From contig JAFYER010000008.1 of assembly GCA_017544165.1 (NCBI GenBank), positions 1 to 64,000 of the forward strand: DNA of 64,000 nucleotides, in the 5' to 3' direction. The translations under genes and the position numbers were made by a program. The notes beneath the pieces were generated by a model that made no database searches, had not been told where the DNA came from, and saw only the letters and a program-made list of their open reading frames with translations. Below, one piece after another: positions 57,192 through 64,000 of the stretch (position 1 is its first letter; each line of letters starts with the position of its first letter). This DNA is from Bacilli bacterium (lineage in GTDB: Bacteria; Bacillota_I; Bacilli_A; RF39; UBA660).

Positions 57192-58427
57192 ATGAAGTTT
57201 AATATTATTACTTTAGGATGTAAAGTTAATATGTATGAATCAAATTATATAAGTGAATCATTAGTTAATAATGGTTTTTCTTTTTGTGAGGACAACAAAT
57301 TATGTGATGTTATTATTGTTAATACATGTAGTGTCACTGATACCTCAGATAAAAAGTGTTTAAAAACGGCTCGAAGAGTTAAAAGAGAAAATCCTAATGC
57401 TATTTTAGTAATATGCGGTTGTTCTAGTCAAAATAGCTTTGAACCATATAAAAACATAGGTGCTCAAATCATAATTGGTACTAAAGATAAATCCAAAATA
57501 GTAGATTTAATAAAAGATTATCAAAAAAGTCATCAGGATTATTGTTATATAACAAAAGATAGAGAAATACCTTTTGAAACAATGAGTTTAAATGATTTTA
57601 ATCAAGTAAGAGCTTATATCAAAATTCAAGATGGCTGTAATAATTTTTGCTCTTATTGTATCATCCCTTACGTAAGAGGAGACATTCGTTCAAGAGATTT
57701 TGCAAGTATTATAACTGAGGCTCAAAGCCTTGCTCAAAAAGGTTTTAAAGAAATCGTTCTTACCGGTATTCATACAGGATCTTACAATGATTCTGACAAA
57801 GATTTATATGATTTAATCGAAGAACTTTCTAAAATCGATAGCCTCAAAAGAATTAGACTTTCTTCGATTGAAATAACTGAGCTTAATGATAAATTTATTA
57901 ATATCTTAAAAACTAATAAAAAGTTTTGTGACCATTTACATATCCCGCTTCAATCTGGATGTGATGAGATATTAAAGGTAATGAATAGAAAATATGATAC
58001 CACTTATTACGAAGAAAAAATAAAACTTATTCGCAGCATTAGGCCAGATATTTCTATCACCACAGATGTCATAGTGGGTCATAATTATGAAACAGATGAG
58101 CTATTTATGAAAACTTATGAGTTTTGTCAGAAAATTGATTTTGCTAAAATTCATGTTTTCCCATATTCAAAAAGATCAGGTACGGCTACAAGTAGGATGA
58201 AGGGTGAAGTAAGCGAACCTGATAAAAAGAAAAGAACTAGACAACTTATTAATTTATCAGAAATTCTTGAAAAGAAATATTATGATAAGTTTATTGGTAA
58301 AGAACTTGATGTTTTAATTGAGTATAATCATGATGGTAAAAGTTTTGGACATACCTCTAATTATTTGGGAATAACTGTTGATGAATTATTAAAGGTAAAT
58401 GAAATATACCAAAGGAAAATTCAATGA
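57192..58427 (+). CDS. mtaB: tRNA threonylcarbamoyladenosine methylthiotransferase MtaB
   Basis: Radical-SAM enzyme that makes ms2t6A at position 37 of tRNA. The 411-residue protein starts with TLGCKVNMYESN, which marks MtaB rather than MiaB, and has further Cys in NTCSVTD and CGCSSQ for the second cluster. The radical-SAM triad is in CNNFCSYCIIPYVRGDIRSR. The C-terminal TRAM region is short. AGGGGGATATAC precedes the ATG; the stop overlaps the recD2 start by 4 nt. Confidence 0.95.
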   Translation: MKFNIITLGCKVNMYESNYISESLVNNGFSFCEDNKLCDVIIVNTCSVTDTSDKKCLKTARRVKRENPNAILVICGCSSQNSFEPYKNIGAQIIIGTKDKSKIVDLIKDYQKSHQDYCYITKDREIPFETMSLNDFNQVRAYIKIQDGCNNFCSYCIIPYVRGDIRSRDFASIITEAQSLAQKGFKEIVLTGIHTGSYNDSDKDLYDLIEELSKIDSLKRIRLSSIEITELNDKFINILKTNKKFCDHLHIPLQSGCDEILKVMNRKYDTTYYEEKIKLIRSIRPDISITTDVIVGHNYETDELFMKTYEFCQKIDFAKIHVFPYSKRSGTATSRMKGEVSEPDKKKRTRQLINLSEILEKKYYDKFIGKELDVLIEYNHDGKSFGHTSNYLGITVDELLKVNEIYQRKIQ

Positions 58428-60622
58428 CTTCATTTATCAAGGGCAAATTTAAAAAGATTATTTATCAAAATTTAGAAAGCAATTATTTAGTTGCTCTTTT
58501 TAAAGTTAGTGAAACGGATAATGAAGTTATAAATAGTTTAGAAAAAAAATTAATTAATGTAACTGGTTTAATAAATGATTTAAAACTAGAAATAGATTAT
58601 CTTTTGAAGGGCGAATTTGTTATGCATCCTAAATATTCTTGGCAATTTGCTTTTTCCTCATATGAGGTAGTTAAACCGGAAGGAAAAGATGCCATACTAG
58701 CCTTTTTACAAAGCAGTTTTGTATCAGGATGTGGTAAAACTACTGCTAAAAAGATTGTCGATAAATATGGCGATAAAGCCCTTGATAAGATCAAAGAGGA
58801 TGTCAACAATTTATTAGTCATCGATAAAATGACTGCTTTAAAAGCTATGAAAATCTATAATAGTATTATGGAATTTGAAAAAAACGATCAAATTATCATG
58901 GATTTAACTAAAATGGGTTTTTCTATCGAAGATAGTGCTAAAATTCTTGCTAAATATATTTTAGACATTAACCTGATTAAGGAAGGTAATTTATACCTTT
59001 TAAAAGATCTTTTTGATTTTAAAAAACTTGATGATATTTATGTGAATAATTTTGATAAAGAAAGCGATTTAAGATGTAAAGAATGCATTTTAAATAGTAT
59101 GCTTCAAATAAGTTTTAATGAGGGTAGCACTTATTATACATATGATGAAATATATAAGGCACTAACAGTTCTTTTTAATTTAAATATCAGTAGTGAAAAA
59201 TTTATGGGATATTTAGAAAAATTAACTGAGGAAGGTGAAATAGTTGTATTAAACAAAAGATTTTATTTAACTAAATACTTTATGGAGGAAAAAATAATTT
59301 CTCAAGATTTACATAGTATTTCAAAAAATAAAGTTAAGAAAATAAAAGATTTCAATAAAAAAATCAATGATTTTGAAAAGAAACAAAAGATTATTTATAA
59401 TGATGAACAAAAAAGAGCAATTTTAAGTGCTCTAACTAACAATATTTCGATTATATCCGGTGGACCTGGTACTGGTAAAACTACGATTATCAAAGCAATT
59501 GTTGATTTATATATCAAAGAAAATCATTTAATGAAAGATGAAGTTTTAAAACATATTGCTCTTTTAGCTCCGACGGGTAGGGCTAGTAAGAAACTTTCAC
59601 TTTCAACAGGCCTTCCTGCTTATACAATCCATCGCTTTTTAAAATGGCATAAAGAAACAGATACTTTTGAGTATGATGAAAATAATAAAATAATTCAAAA
59701 ACTTGTGATAGTCGATGAAACATCAATGATTGATATTTCCCTTATGAAAGCCTTAATTGTCGCTTTAAATAAGAATTGTAGTTTGGTATTTGTCGGGGAT
59801 ATCTATCAGCTTCCTTCGGTTGGACCAGGTCTTGTTTTACAAGATATGATTAATAGTGATTTATTTTCCTATATACCATTAAATATTATTTATAGGCAAA
59901 GTGATAATTCTTATATTCCATTTTTAGCAAAAGATATCAAAATGCAAAATATTGATGAAGAGTTCATGTTTAAAAGAGATGATTACAATTTTATTCCTTG
60001 CGTAGATGAAGAAATTTTATCAAAAGTTATATCGTCAGTTAAATATGCACTTTCAAAAAATATTAACGAAGATAAAATGCAAATACTTGCTCCAATCTAT
60101 AAGGGAGTAAATGGCATTGATAATTTAAATATTAAACTTCAAGAAATCTATAATCCACCAAGTTTTGATAAAAACGAAATAAAATATGGCGATAAAATTT
60201 TTAGAGAAAACGATAAAGTTTTACAACTGGTAAATGATTCAGAAAAAAGCGTCTTTAATGGGGACATTGGTAAAATCATAATGATTAATAAACATATAAA
60301 TGGCAAAGAAATAATTCAAATTGATTTTGATGGCAATATTGTCTATTATGAGAAAAAAGAACTAAAAAACATCACCCATGCTTATGCAATGACTATTCAT
60401 AAAAGTCAAGGTAGTGAATTTGAACATGTCATTATGCCAATTAGCAAAAGTTACTATAATATGCTTTATAATAAACTACTTTATACAGGTGTATCAAGAG
60501 CTAAAACAACACTTACTTTAATCGGAGACCCTAGATATTTTACAACAGGTATTCAAAACAATTATTCCTCTTTAAGAAAAACAAGTTTACAAGATTTTTT
60601 ACTTGATGATTTTGCTGAATAA
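58424..60622 (+). CDS. recD2: RecD2-family DNA helicase
   Basis: A 732-residue SF1B 5'-3' helicase not associated with RecBC. An N-terminal region with helix-hairpin-helix (FVSGCGKTTAKKIVDKYG) is followed by a helicase core with SGGPGTGKTT (near 345), the VDETSMID Walker B, GDIYQLPSVGPG (motif III), and the C-terminal ITHAYAMTIHKSQGSEF and YTGVSRAKT. It is slightly shorter than usual at the N-terminal OB region. Start overlaps mtaB, so the pair is cotranscribed. Confidence 0.95.
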   Translation: MTSFIKGKFKKIIYQNLESNYLVALFKVSETDNEVINSLEKKLINVTGLINDLKLEIDYLLKGEFVMHPKYSWQFAFSSYEVVKPEGKDAILAFLQSSFVSGCGKTTAKKIVDKYGDKALDKIKEDVNNLLVIDKMTALKAMKIYNSIMEFEKNDQIIMDLTKMGFSIEDSAKILAKYILDINLIKEGNLYLLKDLFDFKKLDDIYVNNFDKESDLRCKECILNSMLQISFNEGSTYYTYDEIYKALTVLFNLNISSEKFMGYLEKLTEEGEIVVLNKRFYLTKYFMEEKIISQDLHSISKNKVKKIKDFNKKINDFEKKQKIIYNDEQKRAILSALTNNISIISGGPGTGKTTIIKAIVDLYIKENHLMKDEVLKHIALLAPTGRASKKLSLSTGLPAYTIHRFLKWHKETDTFEYDENNKIIQKLVIVDETSMIDISLMKALIVALNKNCSLVFVGDIYQLPSVGPGLVLQDMINSDLFSYIPLNIIYRQSDNSYIPFLAKDIKMQNIDEEFMFKRDDYNFIPCVDEEILSKVISSVKYALSKNINEDKMQILAPIYKGVNGIDNLNIKLQEIYNPPSFDKNEIKYGDKIFRENDKVLQLVNDSEKSVFNGDIGKIIMINKHINGKEIIQIDFDGNIVYYEKKELKNITHAYAMTIHKSQGSEFEHVIMPISKSYYNMLYNKLLYTGVSRAKTTLTLIGDPRYFTTGIQNNYSSLRKTSLQDFLLDDFAE

Positions 60623-60661
60623 ATATTGTTTTTCTGGCAACACTATTAAAAGAGGTGAAAA

Positions 60662-60808
60662 ATGAAAAAAATGATGGGACCTTTTAGTATTGGGTTAATT
60701 ATGGGAGCATCAATGACTGGAGCTTATTTTATGATGCCAAAAATGAAAAATATGAAAAAGATAATGAGTCCTTATACAAACAATTTAACTAGTGATAAAG
60801 ATAAATAA
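60662..60808 (+). CDS. 48-residue unknown protein
   Basis: AGAGGTG lies 5 nt before the ATG. The product has a Met-rich helix (GPFSIGLIMGASMTGAYFMM) followed by a basic segment, then a short polar tail. Likely a small membrane peptide. It follows recD2 by 39 nt. Not recognised. Confidence 0.55.
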   Translation: MKKMMGPFSIGLIMGASMTGAYFMMPKMKNMKKIMSPYTNNLTSDKDK

Positions 60809-60838
60809 ACTTCATTAGAAAACGTGAAGTTTTTTTTA
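60807..60838 (+). terminator. terminator after the 48-residue gene
   Basis: AAACTTCA and TGAAGTTT arms followed by T residues; begins on the stop codon. Confidence 0.8.
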
Positions 60839-60919
60839 TCAAAAAATTTTAATTAATTAGCATTTTTTCATTTTTTTAATAAAAAAAATATAGTATACTT
60901 ATAATATAAGGAGTAGGCA

Positions 60920-61951
60920 TTGAAGAAGGTAAATATCTTTTTAATTATATTAGGTTTTTTATTTATATTAGTTCCGTTTTTAGTAAACATATATAATCTT
61001 TTGAGATTATTATCCATTTTGATTGGCATTATTATTCTTTCAATCGGCTTAATTATATATTTACCAAGAAAAGTTATTAGGACAATTTTTATTCCTATCT
61101 TTTTAATTATTTGTGTATGTCTTTTAGATTTTTTTCTTGTCAATATTTTTAATTATTATCCAATTATAGCTGTAAAACATGTTTCTTCTTCGAAAGTAAA
61201 AGTTTTTAATAGTTTATTTTATCGAGTTTATTCATGTAATAATGATTTAATAGTTGATAACAATTATAAAAAAGGATACCAATGTGGTAATGATGATATA
61301 ACAAAAGTAAATATCAATAAATTTTTGGAAAATCCTTATGAAACATATGATGAATATCATGGAAAATTTGTTCATATCGAAGGCAAAGTAACTATGATAG
61401 TCGGTTCAACAGGTTTAAGTATGTCTGCTTATGAAGATAAGATTAGTGTAAATGGTCATGTGTCATTTGATCACGAAAAAAAGGTTGTAGTTGACAATAT
61501 AAAAATTAATCCTTCTGATTATTATGTCTATGATTTTATCGAAGTAATAGGTCTTGTCAGCAGCATAAAAAAGGTAGATGATGCAATCGAGATTCATTTA
61601 ACCGAGGCTAAAATAATTCCTTCCTCAATATATGATAGTTATGAACTTATAGTTAATGAAATAGATGATCAAACGATTACTAAAACCGAAGAAAAGTATT
61701 TTTATATGGGCCTTCAAGGGATATATTATCGATATGATGAAAATAATATTTATGAACTTCCTTATTTGCTTTTAGATAAAAGAGAAACAATCGATAATTT
61801 AATAAAAAATACAAAAGCTATCGAGGAAGAGAAATTTAGTTATTATTCTCTAAAGGATTATACATTAGTCAAATGTCCTAAAGAAAAAATAATCTTTGTC
61901 AATAAAAATATTACCGATTTCGAAGACATATGTAGTGCAAATACGAATTAA
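60920..61951 (+). CDS. unknown membrane protein with large soluble region
   Basis: A 343-residue protein from a TTG start, with AGGAG 7 nt upstream. Three or four hydrophobic segments occupy the first ~95 residues; the following ~250 are soluble and beta-rich. No family recognised. The soluble part has a GKFVHIEGKVTMIVGSTG segment and a VIGLVSSIKKVDDAIEIHL segment that look like repeated beta modules (OB-like). Context suggests an envelope gene, because the mre-like cluster follows 27 nt after it. Confidence 0.7.
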   Translation: MKKVNIFLIILGFLFILVPFLVNIYNLLRLLSILIGIIILSIGLIIYLPRKVIRTIFIPIFLIICVCLLDFFLVNIFNYYPIIAVKHVSSSKVKVFNSLFYRVYSCNNDLIVDNNYKKGYQCGNDDITKVNINKFLENPYETYDEYHGKFVHIEGKVTMIVGSTGLSMSAYEDKISVNGHVSFDHEKKVVVDNIKINPSDYYVYDFIEVIGLVSSIKKVDDAIEIHLTEAKIIPSSIYDSYELIVNEIDDQTITKTEEKYFYMGLQGIYYRYDENNIYELPYLLLDKRETIDNLIKNTKAIEEEKFSYYSLKDYTLVKCPKEKIIFVNKNITDFEDICSANTN

Positions 61952-61978
61952 AAGTTATTAAATGGCTATAATAAAAAT

Positions 61979-62545
61979 GTGAAAGCATTTATTACTAAAA
62001 GTCCATATTTAATAACTTTTTTTATTTTACTTATCATTAAACCTTTTTTATATGGACTATTAATTCCCAAAAAAGAAATAACTTTAAATACTATTAATAT
62101 AAATAATTATACTTATGGCAATCTTTTATATCAAAATCCTTATAAGTTTAATGAAGAGTTTGTTATTGCCATTGATGATGACTTAGTAAAAATAAATGAT
62201 TATGTCATAAACGAAAAGGGACTTCTCGGTATTGTTTCTAAAAAATTTCATAATATGGCGATTGTTAAAATGCTTACTAGTAAAGACTTTTTATTACAAG
62301 TTAAAATTAACAATTGTTATGGCCTTTTAAATAATTCACTTATTACAAACGTTGATGCACATTGTGATATAAAAAAGGGTGATATAGTTTATACTTCAAA
62401 TCTATATTATGTCAAAGAAGTGATAAAGGTGGGAACAATTTCTAAAGTAATAAAAGACGAAAATAATATTGCTGATAGCTTTGAAATATCTTTTTTCAAC
62501 AATGAAATAATCCCTGAGGAAGTTTTAGTAATAGGTGATAAATGA
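61979..62545 (+). CDS. mreC: MreC-like cell-shape protein, short
   Basis: A 188-residue protein from GTG 61979; MreC usually has about 280. One N-terminal helix (about 9-28) is followed by a region without the usual coiled coil, then IKKGDIVYTSNLYYVKEVIKVGTISKV, the conserved MreC beta-barrel end. MreC organises elongasome peptidoglycan synthesis. TATAAT at 61967-61972 is 6 nt before the GTG and no ribosome site is seen, so it may be leaderless. It overlaps mreD by 4 nt. Confidence 0.72.
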   Translation: MKAFITKSPYLITFFILLIIKPFLYGLLIPKKEITLNTININNYTYGNLLYQNPYKFNEEFVIAIDDDLVKINDYVINEKGLLGIVSKKFHNMAIVKMLTSKDFLLQVKINNCYGLLNNSLITNVDAHCDIKKGDIVYTSNLYYVKEVIKVGTISKVIKDENNIADSFEISFFNNEIIPEEVLVIGDK

Positions 62546-62853
62546 TTCTAATAGATATTTTTAGTTCCTATAATACAGTCTTTTTTTTAAATGTTTTAAA
62601 TAGTAAGAACATCTATAAGATTATTTTATATGGCCTAATTATTGACTTTATTATTGCCTTTTCACATGGTTTCATAACTGTTTTTTTGATAATAGGTTAT
62701 CTTATTTCTAAATATATTAAAAACTATTATGTATTTAATATTTTGATCTTTATTTTATTTTCCCTAATTTTTTTTAAGACAGTCCTTTTAGATAGTTTTT
62801 TATTACAAGTTATATTCATAGTATTAAATAAAAATCATATAATTAACTGGTGA
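62542..62853 (+). CDS. mreD: MreD-like membrane protein, short
   Basis: A 103-residue protein that is almost entirely hydrophobic (about four helices), after AATAGGTGATAA. Its position after mreC and its helical content fit MreD, although typical members have about 170 residues; the sequence itself is too poor in motifs to prove it. mreB and minCD are not present between it and the following gene. Confidence 0.6.
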   Translation: MILIDIFSSYNTVFFLNVLNSKNIYKIILYGLIIDFIIAFSHGFITVFLIIGYLISKYIKNYYVFNILIFILFSLIFFKTVLLDSFLLQVIFIVLNKNHIINW

Positions 62854-62857
62854 AAAT

Positions 62858-63424
62858 ATGGAAGAGAAACTATTAAAGCAGTATTTAAATAAGCCAAATA
62901 CTCGTAAGAAATTTAGTAAATTTTTAACGAAAATAATGATAGTAATAATTATCGTGCTTTGTAGTTTAATATATACATCGTTAAGTGATAATAATTTAAA
63001 CAAATTTAAAAAATATGTTTTTGAAGATACATTTAATTTTGCTAAATTTAAAAAAGCTTATCAAAATATCAAAGGAATTAACCCAACTGATGCGTTAGTA
63101 GTATCTAAAAATGTTGAATTAACAAGCTATGAAAAATATTTAGATGGAATGGTCTTTAATGTGGATAGTAATTATCCTGTTAAGACATTAACCCAAGGAA
63201 TAGTCATTTTTATTGGCCCAAAAGATAGTTTCGGCAACACTGTAATTATCCAGGGTAGTAATGGTTATGATATTTGGTATAGCTCACTTGAAAATATCAA
63301 TGTCAAAATGTATGACTATGTCAAAGAGAATACTATTTTAGGGGAAGTTCAAAATAAACTTTATATGTTAATTACTAAAGATGGCAAATTCTATTCTTAT
63401 GAAGAATATCAAAATCAAATTTAA
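62858..63424 (+). CDS. SpoIVFA-like membrane protein with M23/LytM-type domain
   Basis: A 188-residue protein: a basic start, one helix (about 26-44), and a C-terminal domain (about 90-185) with the lysostaphin/M23 fold order FNVDSNYPVKTLTQGIVIFIGPKD, NTVIIQGSNGYDIWYSSL and VKENTILGEV. The M23 metal-ligand His residues are missing, as in SpoIVFA, which is non-catalytic and holds SpoIVFB inactive. The next gene is the M50 protease, matching the spoIVFA-spoIVFB order. Confidence 0.78.
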   Translation: MEEKLLKQYLNKPNTRKKFSKFLTKIMIVIIIVLCSLIYTSLSDNNLNKFKKYVFEDTFNFAKFKKAYQNIKGINPTDALVVSKNVELTSYEKYLDGMVFNVDSNYPVKTLTQGIVIFIGPKDSFGNTVIIQGSNGYDIWYSSLENINVKMYDYVKENTILGEVQNKLYMLITKDGKFYSYEEYQNQI

Positions 63425-64000
63425 TTATGTCACTTTATATCTTTTGTTAATTGCTTTACTATGTGGCTTTATTAAATATGCATTATATGTAACATTTATT
63501 ATTCTATTTCATGAAATAGGGCATGCATTTATAGCAATAATACTAGGTTATAACATCAAAAGTATTGAAATATTTCCTTTCGGTGGTATGAGTAAGCTAG
63601 ATAAACCACTTAATACACCAATTATTCATGATCTTTTGATAGCCATCATGGGAATTGCTTTTCAATTAATACTTTCTTTATTAGGCCATCTATTACATAT
63701 TGACTATATGTTTTTAAAAATAAATCAAACAATTATGTTATTTAATTTACTACCAATTATTCCTTTGGATGGCTCAAAAATTCTTTTTGAAATTATTTGT
63801 CTTTTTTTATCTTTTAGAAAATCAATTAATTTTTATTATATATCTTCATTTCTTTTTTTGATAATTTATCTTATTTTTAGTTATAAATACATTTTAAGCA
63901 ATTACTTAGTTATAGCTCTTTTTATTTATAAGACAATCGAAGTAATAAAGAATAGAAAAATCATATGTCAAAAATTTATTTTAGAAAGATGTTTATATAA
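63399..64000 (+). CDS. spoIVFB: M50 site-2 protease, SpoIVFB-like (partial at window end)
   Basis: Open from ATG 63399 to the window edge (200 codons seen). Helix-rich intramembrane metalloprotease: FHEIGHAFIAI gives the HExxH zinc site and NLLPIIPLDGSKILFE the conserved NxxPxxxxDG with the third ligand Asp. It overlaps the SpoIVFA-like gene by 26 nt. In spore formers SpoIVFB cleaves pro-sigma-K; in an organism with few sporulation genes the substrate could be another membrane-bound regulator. The C-terminus is outside the window. Confidence 0.9.
   Translation, partial: MKNIKIKFNYVTLYLLLIALLCGFIKYALYVTFIILFHEIGHAFIAIILGYNIKSIEIFPFGGMSKLDKPLNTPIIHDLLIAIMGIAFQLILSLLGHLLHIDYMFLKINQTIMLFNLLPIIPLDGSKILFEIICLFLSFRKSINFYYISSFLFLIIYLIFSYKYILSNYLVIALFIYKTIEVIKNRKIICQKFILERCLY

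Overview
The window looks like one chromosome segment of a low-GC, Gram-positive (Bacillota) bacterium. Most of it is AT-rich and tightly packed. The core genes are typical of the phylum: pcrA-ligA, lysS, murC, dnaG-rpoD-trmK, mnmA-obgE, rpsO-pnp, mtaB-recD2 and an mreC-mreD-spoIVFA/B-like cluster. There is an alanine T-box, two sortases, and no outer-membrane genes. TGA is used as a stop (for example at the mtaB/recD2 and kinase/alaS overlaps) and Trp is TGG, so the code is the standard bacterial one and not the Mycoplasma one. Reduced sporulation-related genes, a short AlaRS and a decayed ClpC-like protein suggest an uncultured gut-type Bacilli/Erysipelotrichia-like lineage. That placement is inference.

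Layout. 1-5.8 kb: a secreted SH3 protein diverging from pcrA, nucleotidyltransferase and ligA. 5.8-12.7 kb: two large surface proteins of a shared family around an operon holding a substrate-binding/GGDEF-like receptor and a YihY-type membrane protein. 12.7-15.2 kb: alanine T-box, nucleotide kinase, short alaS. 15.2-18.7 kb: an anchored protein, a sortase B with a large N-terminal extension, and a divergent candidate sortase substrate. 18.7-23.9 kb: lysS, a carrier, and a ClpC-like ATPase with a degenerate second ring. 23.9-25.9 kb: a third surface protein with a GC-rich 99-bp patch and a GC-rich hairpin. 25.9-35.5 kb: nucleoside hydrolase, Ca2+ ATPase, mgtE, small surface protein, murC, and a second sortase-like protein. 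35.5-45.8 kb: dnaG-rpoD-trmK, pilus-type GspF and prepilin peptidase, SpoIIM-like protein, mnmA-ylmC-phosphodiesterase-obgE. 45.9-50.8 kb: an abundant-looking surface protein and a three-gene phosphorelay. 50.8-57.2 kb: surface proteins around rpsO-pnp. 57.2-64 kb: mtaB-recD2, unknown membrane protein, and the mre/spoIVF-like cluster, cut by the window edge.

The most unusual theme is surface variation. Five proteins share a C-terminal domain ending in an 'RPV-L/I...TGG/SGT...DPY' signature. One has a promoter whose 17-bp spacer is a TA repeat, the classical layout of a phase-variable promoter. Another carries, at the equivalent C-terminal site, a short GC-rich NNC-codon patch followed by a GC-rich perfect hairpin, which resembles the target of a diversity-generating retroelement. 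No reverse transcriptase or template repeat is present in the window, so a driver would have to lie elsewhere. Two paralogs 27 kb apart share an exact 86-bp block beside this site, pointing to recombination between them. A second theme is initiation without a ribosome binding site: several genes start 5-9 nt after a -10 box.
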